A model generated the notes under the pieces. The model did no database searches. It was not told where the DNA came from and worked only from the letters and a program-made list of their open reading frames with translations. The translations under genes were made by a program, and so were the position numbers. From Rossellomorea aquimaris TF-12 (GTDB lineage Bacteria; Bacillota; Bacilli; Bacillales; Bacillaceae_B), in assembly GCF_001648555.1 (NCBI RefSeq), contig NZ_LQXM01000029.1, forward strand, positions 1-64,000: DNA of 64,000 bases, in the 5' to 3' direction. This document shows, in pieces, positions 24,681 through 34,908 of this stretch; the first letter of the stretch is position 1, and each line of letters opens with the position of its first letter.

Positions 24681-27530
24681 ATGAAAAAGCAATCGACATA
24701 TAAAGGGGAGCCTTGGCAATCCTTTTATGGACCAAACCTTGGATATGTAATGGAGGTTTATGAACAATTCTTGGAGGATCCTTCAGAGGTTGATCCAGAG
24801 TTAAAAGAATTATTTGAGCAATGGGGACCTCCTACTGCCGAAGATATTCAAGTAATGGTTAATGCACAACATACAGATTCATCCTTTACATTACCTGCTC
24901 AACCCACTGCGTTGAGTAAAATGGTGGCGGCAGTTAAATTAGCAGATAATATACGTACATATGGCCATTTAGCAGCTGATATTAATCCACTTAACGATAG
25001 AAACAAAGATACCAGAAGAATTGAATTATCTGAGTTTAACTTAACAGAAGAAGATTTAAAAAAGATTCCTGTAGATTTCTTATGTCCAAATGCGCCTTCA
25101 CATATAAAAGACGGTTTGCAAGCAATTGAACATCTTAAGCAAGTTTATACAAATAAACTTGCATTCGAATATGCTCATGTTCATGAGCTTGAAGAGAAAA
25201 ATTGGTTAAGAGAGAAGATTGAATCAGGTTCTTATTTTCCTGAGCGATCGAAGGAACAAAAGATATCATTATTAAAACGATTAGCCGAAGTTGATGGCTT
25301 TGAAAAATATATCCACCGCACTTTTGTTGGACAAAAACGCTTTTCTATTGAAGGTTTAGATACAATGGTTCCTTTATTAGATGAGTTAGTACGCTATTCT
25401 GTCGAATCAGGAGCGAAGACCATAAACATAGGAATGGCACATCGTGGACGACTAAATGTTTTAGCTCATGTAATTGGAAAACCTTATGAAATGATCTTTG
25501 CTGAATTCCAGCATGCCCCTAGTAAAGATTTAATTCCATCTGAGGGTTCAATCGGTATCACGTACGGTTGGACAGGGGATGTTAAGTATCATTTAGGTGC
25601 TGATCGTGAAATTGCTCCTCAACAGTCTACTACAGCGAGAGCAAGAGTAACCTTGGCCAATAACCCTAGTCATTTAGAAGTTGTAAGCCCTATTGTTGCT
25701 GGATATACACGTGCAGCTCAAGAAGTACGTGAAGACAGAGGGTACCCGAAACAATCACCTGAGTCCTCTTATGCAGTTATGATTCATGGTGATGCAGCAT
25801 TCCCTGGTCAAGGGGTAGTGGCAGAAACCTTGAACATGAGTCAGCTTAGAGGCTATAACACAGGTGGATCGATTCATCTTATTGCCAACAATATGATTGG
25901 TTTTACTACGGAAAGTCGGGATTCTAGGTCGACTAAATATGCATCAGATACTGCAAAAGGGTTTGAGGTTCCAATTGTTCATGTTAATGCAGACGATCCT
26001 GAAGCGTGTTTAGCTGCAGCCGTCCTAGCCTATGAATATCGTAAAACATTTGGAAAAGACTTTGTGATTGATTTAATTGGTTATCGCCGCTTTGGTCATA
26101 ATGAAATGGATGAACCAATGGTGACAAATCCGTTAATGTATTCAGTAATTCAAAATCATCCGAATGTTAAAAAACTATATTCTGAAAAATTAATTTCAGA
26201 AGGTATTGTTTCACAAGAAGATGTTGATAAGATGGATTCTGAAATTGAAAATGAACTTAAATCAGCATATGAGAAGGTTCCTGCAAAAGATGAGGATCCA
26301 GATACAGTACTTGCTCCACCAGAAGATGTAGCCAATGGTTTACCTGACATTAACACGTCTGTTGAATTTAATAAGCTACAAAGCTTAAATAGCGAGCTTT
26401 TAAAATGGCCAGAAGGCTTTAACGTATTTAAGAAGCTGGATCGTATTCTTCAAAGACGGAGTCAAGTATTTGAAGGAAAAGGGAAAATTGATTGGGCACA
26501 TGCAGAGACCCTGGCTTTTGCTTCTATTTTAAAGGATGGAACACCTATTCGTCTTACTGGTCAAGATTCTGAACGTGGAACATTTGCTCAACGTCATCTT
26601 GTTTTACATGATGAAAAAACAGGGGACGAACATATACCATTACACAATCTTGATGATAGTCATGCTTCATTTGTTGTTCATAATAGTCCACTTACAGAAA
26701 CAGCTGTAGTTGGATATGAGTATGGGTACAATGTATTTGCTCCTGAGACATTAGTTTTGTGGGAAGCTCAATTTGGTGATTTTTCCAATATGGCACAAGT
26801 AATGTTCGATCAATTTATCTCGGCTGGAAGAGCAAAATGGGGACAGAAAACGGGTCTTGTCATGCTGTTGCCCCATGGGTATGAAGGCCAAGGTCCTGAG
26901 CATTCAAGTGCACGCTTAGAGCGTTTCTTACAATTGGGTGGAGAATACAATTGGACAGTTGCTAATTGTTCTACATCAGGTCAATATTTCCATATTTTAA
27001 GACGTCAAGCAGCGATTCTTCAAAAAGAAGAGGTTCGTCCGCTGGTTATTATGACTCCAAAAAGTTTATTGAGAAATCAGTTTGCTTCTGTAACAGCAGA
27101 GGAGTTAGCAAATGGGGAATTTCATTCAGTTCTAGAGCAAAAAGGCCTTGGAGATAAACATAAAGAAGTAGAACGAATTGTTTTATGCAGTGGAAAGATA
27201 GCGATTGATCTTGAAGAAAAACTTCAAAACATGGATAAAACCGATTGGTTACACATCTTACGTGTAGAGGAAATCTATCCGTTCCCGTCAGGAGATATCT
27301 CTTCCATCCTTGAAAGATATTCTAACTTGAAAGAAATTCTATGGATTCAAGAAGAGCCTAAGAATATGGGAGCTTGGACTTTTGCAGAGCCAAGGTTAAG
27401 AGATCTGGCCCCTGAGGGTGTTGAAGTACATTATGTTGGTCGCCGAAGACGTTCAAGCCCGTCCGAAGGAGAACCAACGGTACACAAAAAAGAGCAAGCA
27501 AGAATCATAAACGAAGCACTAACTCGATAA
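24681..27530 (+). CDS. odhA: 2-oxoglutarate dehydrogenase E1 component
   Basis: A 949-residue thiamine-diphosphate enzyme, full length for the family. It decarboxylates 2-oxoglutarate in the citric acid cycle and passes the succinyl group to E2. Visible blocks: the N-terminal E1o segment ending in [23 protein letters not shown] (about 253), [18 protein letters not shown] (about 373, ThDP/Mg site), and the transketolase-type C-terminal half with [19 protein letters not shown] motif [20 protein letters not shown]. The odhB gene starts 19 bases downstream. Confidence 0.97.
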   Translation: MKKQSTYKGEPWQSFYGPNLGYVMEVYEQFLEDPSEVDPELKELFEQWGPPTAEDIQVMVNAQHTDSSFTLPAQPTALSKMVAAVKLADNIRTYGHLAADINPLNDRNKDTRRIELSEFNLTEEDLKKIPVDFLCPNAPSHIKDGLQAIEHLKQVYTNKLAFEYAHVHELEEKNWLREKIESGSYFPERSKEQKISLLKRLAEVDGFEKYIHRTFVGQKRFSIEGLDTMVPLLDELVRYSVESGAKTINIGMAHRGRLNVLAHVIGKPYEMIFAEFQHAPSKDLIPSEGSIGITYGWTGDVKYHLGADREIAPQQSTTARARVTLANNPSHLEVVSPIVAGYTRAAQEVREDRGYPKQSPESSYAVMIHGDAAFPGQGVVAETLNMSQLRGYNTGGSIHLIANNMIGFTTESRDSRSTKYASDTAKGFEVPIVHVNADDPEACLAAAVLAYEYRKTFGKDFVIDLIGYRRFGHNEMDEPMVTNPLMYSVIQNHPNVKKLYSEKLISEGIVSQEDVDKMDSEIENELKSAYEKVPAKDEDPDTVLAPPEDVANGLPDINTSVEFNKLQSLNSELLKWPEGFNVFKKLDRILQRRSQVFEGKGKIDWAHAETLAFASILKDGTPIRLTGQDSERGTFAQRHLVLHDEKTGDEHIPLHNLDDSHASFVVHNSPLTETAVVGYEYGYNVFAPETLVLWEAQFGDFSNMAQVMFDQFISAGRAKWGQKTGLVMLLPHGYEGQGPEHSSARLERFLQLGGEYNWTVANCSTSGQYFHILRRQAAILQKEEVRPLVIMTPKSLLRNQFASVTAEELANGEFHSVLEQKGLGDKHKEVERIVLCSGKIAIDLEEKLQNMDKTDWLHILRVEEIYPFPSGDISSILERYSNLKEILWIQEEPKNMGAWTFAEPRLRDLAPEGVEVHYVGRRRRSSPSEGEPTVHKKEQARIINEALTR

Positions 27531-27549
27531 GAAAGAGGAGGACATCATA

Positions 27550-28797
27550 GTGGCAGAAATTAAAGTTCCAGAATTGGCAGAATCAATTACAGAAGGTACG
27601 ATTGCTCAGTGGTTAAAGCAACCAGGTGATTATGTTGAAAAAGGCGAGTATATCGTTGAACTTGAAACAGATAAAGTAAATGTGGAAGTTATCTCAGAAG
27701 AAGCAGGTACTATTCAAGAACTAAAGGCAGATGAGGGCGACACTGTTGAGGTTGGTCAAGTTATTGCCATTGTAGGTGCAGGTGGAGAAGCTCCTAAATC
27801 TACTGAAACAAAAGAAGAGAAGAAAGAGGAAACTTCTACTCCTAGTCAAGAAGAGAAGAAAGAAGAAAGTACTCCTCAAGAAGATACATCTACAAATGAT
27901 AAGAAAAATCGTCCTATTGCGTCACCGGCTGCTCGTAAGCTAGCTCGTGAGAAAGGTATCGATCTTTCTGAAGTACCAACTGATCCACTTGGTCGTGTAC
28001 GCAAACAAGATATTGAAGCATACAGCAATAAGCCAGCAGCACCTTCTAAACCAGCAGCTGAAGAGAAAAAAGCTCCAGCTAAAAAGAATGATGGAAAACC
28101 TGTTGAGCGTGAAAAAATGTCTCGTCGTCGTCAAACGATTGCGAAACGATTAGTTGAAGTTCAACAAACTGCAGCAATGCTTACGACATTTAACGAAATT
28201 GATATGTCGGCTGTCATGGAACTACGTAAACGTAAAAAAGATAAATTCTTTGATGATCATGATGTGAGATTAGGCTTTATGAGTTTCTTTACAAAGGCTG
28301 TAGTAGCAGCTCTTAAGAAATTCCCATATGTAAATGCTGAAATTGATGGTGATGAAATTGTATTGAAAAAGTTTTATGACGTTGGTGTAGCAGTTTCTAC
28401 CGAAGATGGATTAGTGGTACCAATCGTTCGTGATTGCGAGCGTAAAAACTTTGCAGAAATAGAAGGTGAAATTGTTGAGTTAGCTACTAAAGCTCGAAAC
28501 AATAAACTTTCTCTTGGTGATCTACAAGGGGGTTCTTTCACCATCACAAACGGTGGAGTGTTTGGATCTTTACTATCTACACCAATTCTAAACGGACCAC
28601 AAGTAGGAATTTTAGGAATGCACAAAATACAACTACGACCAGTGGCTATTGATAAAGACACGATGGAAAACCGTCCTATGATGTATATTGCCTTATCGTA
28701 TGACCATAGAATTATTGATGGTAAAGAAGCGGTTGGTTTCCTTGCGATGGTGAAGGATTTACTTGAAAATCCTGAAGATTTACTTCTGGAAGGCTAA
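27550..28797 (+). CDS. odhB: 2-oxoglutarate dehydrogenase E2, dihydrolipoamide succinyltransferase
   Basis: A 415-residue E2 core protein. Domains in order: lipoyl domain (1-75) with the lipoylated lysine in ETDKVN (about 42); a flexible linker rich in E, K, P, A, S and T; the E3-binding domain (about 120-155, [19 protein letters not shown]); a second linker; and the catalytic acyltransferase domain (about 190-415) with SYDHRIIDG, the HxxxDG active site. It starts with GTG after GAGGAGG and is in an operon with odhA. E3 is not in this window. Confidence 0.97.
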   Translation: MAEIKVPELAESITEGTIAQWLKQPGDYVEKGEYIVELETDKVNVEVISEEAGTIQELKADEGDTVEVGQVIAIVGAGGEAPKSTETKEEKKEETSTPSQEEKKEESTPQEDTSTNDKKNRPIASPAARKLAREKGIDLSEVPTDPLGRVRKQDIEAYSNKPAAPSKPAAEEKKAPAKKNDGKPVEREKMSRRRQTIAKRLVEVQQTAAMLTTFNEIDMSAVMELRKRKKDKFFDDHDVRLGFMSFFTKAVVAALKKFPYVNAEIDGDEIVLKKFYDVGVAVSTEDGLVVPIVRDCERKNFAEIEGEIVELATKARNNKLSLGDLQGGSFTITNGGVFGSLLSTPILNGPQVGILGMHKIQLRPVAIDKDTMENRPMMYIALSYDHRIIDGKEAVGFLAMVKDLLENPEDLLLEG

Positions 28798-28841
28798 TCG
28801 TTCTATACGCTTTCTTATTGAATAATGATAGATGAATGGAT

Positions 28842-28886
28842 AGCTGATATACTGCTCTTTGGGCATGTATATCAGCTTTTTTTTTC
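28842..28886 (+). terminator. Terminator of the odhAB operon
   Basis: AGCTGATATAC (28842-28852) pairs with GTATATCAGCT (28867-28877), followed by a run of nine T. Confidence 0.9.
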
Positions 28887-28978
28887 ACCATTTTTTCCTA
28901 ACAACATAAAATATGAGTAAGTAAAATAAAGTTTGCTGAGTGAAACTTTAGGACAAAAGATAGGAGGGGAGTTTGAGT

Positions 28979-29095
28979 ATGTACCATTCAAAAAAAGTTA
29001 TGCACTACTCTTACTTGTTTCATAAGATGGGAATAATAGACGATCAGCAATATCAAAAAATAAAAGATTTTTACCATAACAAAGTGTGTCGGTGA
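28979..29095 (+). CDS. 38-residue small protein
   Basis: The frame starts MYHSKKVMHYSYLFHKMG and ends YHNKVCR. It is basic, rich in tyrosine and histidine, and has the ribosome binding site AGGAGGGG 7 bases upstream. No family is recognised. It lies between the odhAB terminator and a terminator shared with sda. Expression is plausible but unproven. Confidence 0.45.
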   Translation: MYHSKKVMHYSYLFHKMGIIDDQQYQKIKDFYHNKVCR

Positions 29096-29146
29096 AAAAT
29101 TTAAACGTAAATACTGACATCCTGTTCGTAAAAGTGAGAAAAAAAA

Positions 29147-29173
29147 GACAGACTCAAAATCGATGAGTCTGTC
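29147..29173 (-). terminator. Terminator after sda
   Basis: GACAGACTCA (29147-29156) pairs with TGAGTCTGTC (29164-29173). On the minus strand it is followed by a run of T. Confidence 0.8.
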
Positions 29174-29237
29174 AAAACAACGTTTGATCTCAGGGGGGTG
29201 AGATATACAAGGTATTAAAATTTCTTTATTTCCAATG

Positions 29238-29372
29238 TCACGATTTCCTAAAAGGTTTTAATCCTCTGGTACGAATTTCTTTCTTTAAAAGCAGAATCCA
29301 GTCTTGATCATTCCCTTGTTTCTCAGCATCACGATAAGCTGCAACTAACTGTTCATTACTCAAGATTTTCAT
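29238..29372 (-). CDS. sda: Sda-like sporulation histidine kinase inhibitor
   Basis: A 44-residue protein starting MKILSNEQLVAAYRDAEKQG. The pattern LS-x-E-x-L-xxx-Y-xx-A ... D-x-x-LL-xx-EI-xx-R-x-L is that of Sda, a helical-hairpin inhibitor that binds sporulation kinases such as KinA and delays sporulation when replication is blocked. Size and pattern agree. AGGAGGT is 8 bases before the ATG. It has no clear DnaA box upstream, so it may be a paralogue with different control. Confidence 0.7.
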   Translation of the reverse strand: MKILSNEQLVAAYRDAEKQGNDQDWILLLKKEIRTRGLKPFRKS

Positions 29373-29731
29373 GACCTACCTCCTAGGAAATGTTTAAAAT
29401 ATAGAATTTTCTATATTTTCTATATATTCTACATACAAATACTCCATTTGAAAAGAGTTTTTTAGAATTTACTTCTAAAGTAGGATTTTAAATGATTTTG
29501 TAGAAAAAGGTTTAATAAAGTGTGATTATGTCAAAAAAATATAATTGAACTAGTATTGTATTTCATCATCTCTACAAATTAAAAAATACGAACTGAAAAT
29601 TATCAATTTAATAGTTTGAATATTTTAATTTTTGTGATAATATTACACGCAAGAGTGACTATCAAAGCACTTTACATATGAAGCTTTTTCACACCTGATT
29701 AAAATAACAACGTTCAAAGGGGGATTATATC
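29373..29731. promoter_or_regulatory. Divergent promoter region between sda and the acyl-CoA synthetase
   Basis: No gene in 359 bases. ATATAGAA (29399-29406) and TTCTATAT (29409-29416) form a perfect palindrome 27 bases upstream of the sda start, followed by two further TTCTATAT/TTCTACAT-like repeats up to about 29434. This cluster may be an operator for sda. The rest is AT-rich without recognised sites. Confidence 0.4.
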
Positions 29732-31384
29732 TTGACAGAGATTTTAAATGTTACAGTGGGTGAGTTACTTGAAGAAAAGGCGCGCATTCAACCAAATCAA
29801 GAAGCAGTCGTTTATTCAGATAGAGGGTTGAGATGGACGTATGATGAATTTAATCAAAAATGTAGAAAAGCTGCGAAAGGTTTAATGAAATTAGGGATTA
29901 ATAAAGGAGACCACATTGCCATTTGGGCTTCGAACACTCCTGAATGGTTAATAAGTCAGTTTTCGACTGGTAAAATGGGTGCTGTATTAGTGACGGTCAA
30001 TACGAACTATCGAACAGCTGAGTTAGAATACTTATTGAAACAATCAGATAGCAGTACAATTATTCTGATGGAACAATTTAAAGACGCGTCGTATATAGAT
30101 ATGCTCAATGAAATTTGCCCGGAATTAAAGTCTTCAAAACCAGGGGAATTAAATAGCTCTAAGCTCCCTTATTTGAAAAATGTCATTGTATTAGGTGAGA
30201 ATAATTATCCAGGTACATATAGTTGGGACGATATTATGAAATTAGGTGAGGATGTTTCCGAAGTTGAATTAAATGAACGAGCAAACAGTTTATCGTCTCA
30301 AGATGTGATCAATATGCAATATACTTCAGGAACAACAGGATTTCCTAAAGGGGTTATGCTAACCCATTCAAATATTGTGAATAATGCTTACAATATTGCT
30401 AATTGCATGAGGTTATCCAATGAGGACCGATTATGCATTCCCGTACCATTCTTCCATTGTTTCGGGTGTGTATTAGGTACACTTGCATGTGTTTCAGTAG
30501 GTGCCACAATGGTACCTCTACAGGAATTCAATCCAAAAGAAGTGCTAAGAGTAGTCCAAGATGAAAAGTGTACCGGATTACATGGGGTACCAACGATGTT
30601 TATTGCTGAATTAAATCATCCTGACTTTGAGCGTTATAACCTAAGTAACTTGAGAACAGGGATTATGGCTGGGAGCAATTGCCCAATTGAAGTGATGAAA
30701 GGAGTAATGGAGAAAATGGGTGCTGATGAAATTACCATTGCTTATGGTCAAACAGAATCTTCCCCTGTTATTACTCAAACTCGTACTCACGATCCGATCG
30801 AATTAAAGGTTCAAACTGTAGGTAGAGCACTGCCAAATGTAAATGTGAAAATCGTTGAACCTGGAACGAGTAAGGAAGTACCTTATGGAGTGCAAGGGGA
30901 GCTATGCACGAAAGGGTATCATGTTATGAAGGGGTATTATAAAAATGAAGTAGCAACGGATTCAGCTATAGACACTGAAGGGTGGCTTCATACAGGTGAC
31001 TTGGCTGTCATGGATGAACATGGTTATTGTAGAATTACAGGTAGATTGAAAGATATGATTATCCGTGGTGGGGAAAATATTTACCCTCGAGAGATTGAAG
31101 AGTTTTTATATTCTCATCCTAAAGTTCTTGATGTTCAGGTGATTGGGATCCCTGATGAGGTATATGGAGAAGAAGTAATGGCTTGGATCATCTTAAAAGA
31201 AGGTCAATGTGCAACGGTTGATGAAATCAAAGCATATTGTACAGGTAAAATATCTCGTCATAAAATACCGAGGTATATAGAATTCACTGATGCTTATCCT
31301 ATGACAGCCTCTGGAAAAATCCAGAAATTTCGATTGAGGGAGCAGGCAAAACAGGAAGCTCTAGTGAATAACAGAGAAAAATGA
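29732..31384 (+). CDS. AMP-forming acyl-CoA synthetase (YngI-like)
   Basis: A 550-residue member of the ANL adenylating superfamily. Motifs: YTSGTTGFPKGV (about 200), IAYGQTESSPV (about 336), GWLHTGDLAVMDE (about 417) and GRLKDMIIRGGENIYPREIE (about 434). The C-terminal lysine sits in MTASGKIQKF. It activates a carboxylic acid, likely a medium or branched fatty acid, with ATP and CoA. Length and motif wording match YngI of Bacillus subtilis. The start is TTG, after AAAGGGGG. A cre-like sequence (31382-31395) overlaps its stop codon. Confidence 0.85.
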   Translation: MTEILNVTVGELLEEKARIQPNQEAVVYSDRGLRWTYDEFNQKCRKAAKGLMKLGINKGDHIAIWASNTPEWLISQFSTGKMGAVLVTVNTNYRTAELEYLLKQSDSSTIILMEQFKDASYIDMLNEICPELKSSKPGELNSSKLPYLKNVIVLGENNYPGTYSWDDIMKLGEDVSEVELNERANSLSSQDVINMQYTSGTTGFPKGVMLTHSNIVNNAYNIANCMRLSNEDRLCIPVPFFHCFGCVLGTLACVSVGATMVPLQEFNPKEVLRVVQDEKCTGLHGVPTMFIAELNHPDFERYNLSNLRTGIMAGSNCPIEVMKGVMEKMGADEITIAYGQTESSPVITQTRTHDPIELKVQTVGRALPNVNVKIVEPGTSKEVPYGVQGELCTKGYHVMKGYYKNEVATDSAIDTEGWLHTGDLAVMDEHGYCRITGRLKDMIIRGGENIYPREIEEFLYSHPKVLDVQVIGIPDEVYGEEVMAWIILKEGQCATVDEIKAYCTGKISRHKIPRYIEFTDAYPMTASGKIQKFRLREQAKQEALVNNREK

Positions 31385-31937
31385 AAACGCTTAACTTTAA
31401 AACTACCCTTTGACCATAAAGAGTAGTTTGTAACTGTGAACTATCATTAGAAATGTCCTGTTATTTGATGCAGGGCATTTTATATTTTTAAGGTTTAAAA
31501 TGTGAGTAAAGTATATTAAAGATGATTTCAAAATAGAATTTTTGTAATTGTACACAAATACACGGATAAATCCAGGAAGCTAATGGATAATTTTAAATTG
31601 TCAGGGATAAATCAAACCATTCAATGGATAACTTTGCTCTCACAAAACAAGATCCAGATAAAATGTCTTTACTAATGAAAATCAATAGGATAATTAAAAA
31701 CAGAAAACGATTATAAGACTTTTTTTGATTAGCCTTAATAAAATAAGGAGAAACTCGTCAATGACATGTCTTTTAAGTCTGAAACGATACTGATATAAAT
31801 TTTTAAAAAGGAAATAATACGATTCAAGAGTAGATTAACTGAAAGGTCAGAATATTTCTGTTAAAATATAATAATACTAATTGGATTAGATTAATTTGAC
31901 AATAAATATATTATGTAAACACAAGGAGAGTAAGAAT
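31385..31937. other. Intergenic region without a recognised gene
   Basis: About 550 AT-rich bases. Just after the synthetase a hairpin AAACTAC (31400-31406)/GTAGTTT (31423-31429) precedes the terminator listed separately. AAGGAG near 31745 precedes a 10-codon frame at 31761, probably chance. Nothing else is recognised before AAGGAG of the next gene. Confidence 0.4.
31451..31488 (+). terminator. Terminator of the acyl-CoA synthetase gene
   Basis: AAATGTCCTG (31451-31460) pairs with CAGGGCATTT (31471-31480), one G-U, then TATATTTTT. Confidence 0.7.
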
Positions 31938-32807
31938 ATGTACGTTTTTGTTTATGGCTCTTTAAGAAGAAATGAGAGCAACCATGCTTTGTTAAAAGAA
32001 GCAGAACTCATATATGAACAATCATGGGTGCGAGGAACACTATATGATACAAAGAGGGGATATCCAGCACTAAAAGAAGGCAATGGCAGGGTCTATGGCG
32101 AAGTATATAAGATCAACTCTAAAATTCTACCAACTTTAGATAATTTGGAAGGGTATTTAGAGAATCAATTAGACAATCTATATACTCGTAAACTAATAGA
32201 AGTTCAGACAGACTCAGGATTACTCGAAGCCTATGTGTACTATGCTAAAAGTGAAGATATGCTTCAAGAAGAGATTGTTTCAGGAGATTGGAAAGTCCAT
32301 CGGTTTATCAAGGAAAAACCTGATCAAATCCTTTATTTCGCTTATGGGTCTTGCATGGATGATGAACGATTTAAACTTGCTGAAGTCGACCATCATTTTA
32401 ATAACTGTCTTGGGGCAGGGCACTTAAAAGGGTATTCTATGAAGTATTTATTTAAAGTGCATGACGGTGGTCGTGGAGATATTATTGAAGACGGTGGATC
32501 AATGGAGGGACTGGTCTACCAAGTACCTCAAGAAGCTGTGGAATACTTATTCAGGCGTGAAGGTGTAGGACCTGGATGGTATAGGGCTGCATTTGTAGAC
32601 ATTTCAATCGCAGAAAAAGTGTATAAAGATGTATTAACGTTTATTGTTAAAGATAAGTTTGAAGAAACTTGTCCTCCTGATCATTACGCAAAAGAGATCC
32701 TTAGGGGCAGTCTGCCATATGTTAGCTCTAAGTACCATGAAAACTTACAAAATCATTTAGTTGAAATAGGAATGACAGCTGACCAAGTAAAGGGTTTATT
32801 GGATTGA
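31938..32807 (+). CDS. Double gamma-glutamylcyclotransferase-fold protein (YkqA-like)
   Basis: A 289-residue protein made of two GGCT-fold domains. The first begins MYVFVYGSLRRNESN, the second (about residue 130) ILYFAYGSCMDDERF; both carry the YGS loop. GGCT-like enzymes release 5-oxoproline from gamma-glutamyl compounds, though many members act on other amides. The tandem arrangement is that of YkqA. The ATG at 31938 follows AAGGAG; the longer frame from 31896 has none. An orphan pxpA, acting on 5-oxoproline, lies 12 kb away, but no link is shown. Confidence 0.75.
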   Translation: MYVFVYGSLRRNESNHALLKEAELIYEQSWVRGTLYDTKRGYPALKEGNGRVYGEVYKINSKILPTLDNLEGYLENQLDNLYTRKLIEVQTDSGLLEAYVYYAKSEDMLQEEIVSGDWKVHRFIKEKPDQILYFAYGSCMDDERFKLAEVDHHFNNCLGAGHLKGYSMKYLFKVHDGGRGDIIEDGGSMEGLVYQVPQEAVEYLFRREGVGPGWYRAAFVDISIAEKVYKDVLTFIVKDKFEETCPPDHYAKEILRGSLPYVSSKYHENLQNHLVEIGMTADQVKGLLD

Positions 32808-33070
32808 GTTTCAATGGAGGGAGATAAAGTTTTTTAAAAAAGCACCATCAACTTTATGAATCCTAAGTAAAATAATCTAAAGGAACAAACATAGCCAACA
32901 TTTCTAAATGGTTTCCTTTTGCTCAATATAGGGTATTTAATCAAGGAATGATTAACAAAAGTTACACATAAAGAATAATAATAAGAGATAATGATGAAAA
33001 ATGTGCAATATCCTATTTTGAAAAACCCATATAGTAGGGTAACAGTCGTTCTCTTGAAAAGAGGTGCTTT

Positions 33071-33697
33071 ATGGAGTTTTTACTTCATTTAGTTGATCAA
33101 TTTGGTTACATTGCCATGTTTTTATTTAGTTGGATCGTTTTCTTGGGATTGCCTGTTCCTAACGAATTAGCAGCAGCTTTCTCGGGATATCTTTCCGAAT
33201 GGAGACACTTCAATCCGTATACTTCGTTTATTTTTATGTATAGTGGATTGGTTAGTTACGGAATCTTTGGATTTATCGTGGGGAAATATTTTGGAACGAA
33301 GTTACTCTATAAATATTTTAAAGGGAAGAAAACAAGAAATATGGTTACGAATGGAGAGAAGTGGATTGAAAAATACGGTCTGCTTGCCATCTCTTTTAGT
33401 TACTTTATTCCAGGGATTCGTTTATTTATGCCATACATCGCAGGAACCTCTAAAGGGATTTCTCTTCTTAAATTTCTTCTTTATGCACTTCCTTCTGCCT
33501 TTGCCTGGGCAACTATCTATTTTCAAATAGGGCGTTTATTCCCAAGGAGCTTTCAAACTCTTATAGAAGAATTAAGTGTTAAGGCAGGAATCATTTTTTC
33601 AGTAGTGCTCCTAATGGTGTTTCTATACAGTTTAATTAATAAATTGAATAAGAAGACCAATCATGGGATGAGAGTTAGATATAGAAAAATAAAATAG
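33071..33697 (+). CDS. DedA-family membrane protein
   Basis: A 208-residue polytopic protein of the DedA/SNARE-associated family. Visible: the re-entrant segment with FLGLPVPNELAAAFSGYL (about 23-40), then GKYFGTKLLYKYFKGK, and the signature SYFIPGIRLFMPYIAG (about 111-126) with arginine in the membrane-proximal R-x-x-x-P-x-x-AG motif. DedA proteins flip or recycle phospholipid or undecaprenyl phosphate carriers; UptA of Bacillus subtilis is a known case. The substrate here is unproven. Confidence 0.85.
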   Translation: MEFLLHLVDQFGYIAMFLFSWIVFLGLPVPNELAAAFSGYLSEWRHFNPYTSFIFMYSGLVSYGIFGFIVGKYFGTKLLYKYFKGKKTRNMVTNGEKWIEKYGLLAISFSYFIPGIRLFMPYIAGTSKGISLLKFLLYALPSAFAWATIYFQIGRLFPRSFQTLIEELSVKAGIIFSVVLLMVFLYSLINKLNKKTNHGMRVRYRKIK

Positions 33698-33735
33698 ACT
33701 GTTTAAAAGAAATTGGTTCTTTTAAACAGTCTATT
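33696..33735. terminator. Long perfect terminator stem
   Basis: AGACTGTTTAAAAGAA (33696-33711) and TTCTTTTAAACAGTCT (33717-33732) pair over 16 bases with a 5-base loop. The stem overlaps the stop codon of the DedA gene and ends beside the convergent gene. Confidence 0.85.
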
Positions 33736-34076
33736 TAACTTTGATTTATTTGTTTTTCGTCTTTAATAATTGTAAAGTACTTTCCAAATACACCTATTGC
33801 TTTAATTGTTGTCCTCGTCCCATCTTCATCCTCATATATTTTGCCGATTGTATTAAACAATAAATAATCATTTTTAATATTAGAGCCAGTTTCTATAACA
33901 GATGAAAAGGAGTGATCGTTTAACTCTTTTTTACAAGTGAGGTTTCCTTTACATTCTATTTGGTATGTATCCTGCAGCCATAAATAAAATTGTTCTTCGC
34001 TGGGACGGTGTGTACACATATAAAATACAATTGGTAATGCCAGGATGATTGTGAAAACCTTAATGAATTTCTTCAT
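33735..34076 (-). CDS. Small secreted or membrane-anchored protein of unknown function
   Basis: A 113-residue protein with an N-terminal hydrophobic segment (about 6-22) followed by a charged extracytoplasmic domain with a CKGNLTCKK pair of cysteines and a beta-rich C-terminus (IKAIGVFGKYFTII). No lipobox is evident. AAAGG lies 10 bases before the ATG at 34076; the TTG at 34094 includes that site and is not used. No family is recognised. Confidence 0.55.
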   Translation of the reverse strand: MKKFIKVFTIILALPIVFYMCTHRPSEEQFYLWLQDTYQIECKGNLTCKKELNDHSFSSVIETGSNIKNDYLLFNTIGKIYEDEDGTRTTIKAIGVFGKYFTIIKDEKQINQS

Positions 34077-34258
34077 TTTATTACGACCTTTCAAATAAAT
34101 GTCTCCTATAATATACCATATGTTATGACATAAATAGACAACATTTTTAAAACTCCTACTATTGTAATAGAAATAAATGCACTATATACATATAAGGGAA
34201 TAGGCGAGTAACAATAAAGTATATATAAGTATCAGACGCCATTCCCTAATAGATTAGA

Positions 34259-34465
34259 TTAGCCCAAAAATAAATCTAAAATATTTGAGCCCATCGAACT
34301 TTGTTTATTGTACAATTCACAGTAACCACAATTTTAACAGAAAACAACGACAAACTTATTGTGCTGCACATCAAACATCTTTGATAGGCCAGTTCCAGAA
34401 GTAGAAATCTCTTTTGTTCCAGCATCTCTGCTACCACATTTCATGCAACCTTTTTCTTGAGTCAT
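34259..34465 (-). pseudogene. Zinc-ribbon protein (DUF2082-like) interrupted by one in-frame stop
   Basis: Reading from the ATG at 34465 gives 43 codons, then TAA at 34336-34334, then 24 more in-frame codons to TAA at 34261-34259. The whole reads as one small zinc-ribbon protein: CMKC, then TGTGLSKMFDVQHNKFVVVFC, stop, NCGYC, ending SNILDLFLG. The stop stands where the family has a residue between the cysteines of the second knuckle, probably Lys AAA changed to TAA. The upstream site GGAGAAAGGATG is intact. Either a recent pseudogene, a sequencing error, or a truncated product. Confidence 0.7.
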
Positions 34466-34622
34466 TATTTACATCATCCTTTCTCCTCGTTATTAATACA
34501 TACGAATAAGGATAAAATTGGTTTCAATGCTTTTCACCTTTTTGTTTGTAGTTGAACTAAAAGCCGTGTAAGAATATACTTATATCATGGTCAAATACTA
34601 ATTATTTGTAGGAGGGACAAAA

Positions 34623-34826
34623 TTGATACATAAAACATGGACAGAAAAAAGTACTGAAAAAAAAATAAAGTGTGTACATACGAATGCAAAAAAATATACA
34701 GTTGAAAACGTTCTTACAGTTGGAAAGGTGTATGAAGTGAAAAACGAATCAGAAGAATACTACTTCGTGATTGATGAAAGCGGGAAAATGGGAGGCTTCT
34801 ACAAAGAATACTTTGAAGAAGTATAG
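34623..34826 (+). CDS. DUF6501-family small protein
   Basis: A 67-residue protein. The phrases KCVHTNAKKYTVENVLTVGK and GGFYKEYFEEV match the DUF6501 family of Bacilli, small beta-rich proteins of unknown function. The TTG start lies 7 bases after TAGGAGGG. It is a single-gene unit with its own terminator. Confidence 0.65.
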   Translation: MIHKTWTEKSTEKKIKCVHTNAKKYTVENVLTVGKVYEVKNESEEYYFVIDESGKMGGFYKEYFEEV

Positions 34827-34838
34827 AACAAAGACTAT

Positions 34839-34880
34839 GCTGATTTCTTCATTATTACAAATGAAGAAATCAGCATTTTT
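34839..34880 (+). terminator. Terminator of the DUF6501 gene
   Basis: GCTGATTTCTTCAT (34839-34852) pairs perfectly with ATGAAGAAATCAGC (34861-34874), followed by ATTTTT. Confidence 0.9.
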
Positions 34881-34908
34881 ATACACCAGAAAACTAAGGG
34901 AGATAGGA

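Noticed and set aside
31761..31793. A 10-codon frame (MTCLLSLKRY) with AAGGAG 10 bases upstream
   Set aside because: The following gene is more than 140 bases away, no paired structures link the two, and a frame this short can arise by chance.
31896..31937. TTGACA at 31896-31901 as promoter of the double GGCT gene
   Set aside because: No -10 element at 15-19 bases, and the AT-rich context makes a chance match likely.
34771..34908. N-terminal extension of the two-domain GNAT
   Set aside because: It would overlap the DUF6501 gene and translate through its terminator; the ATG at 34909 has its own ribosome binding site.
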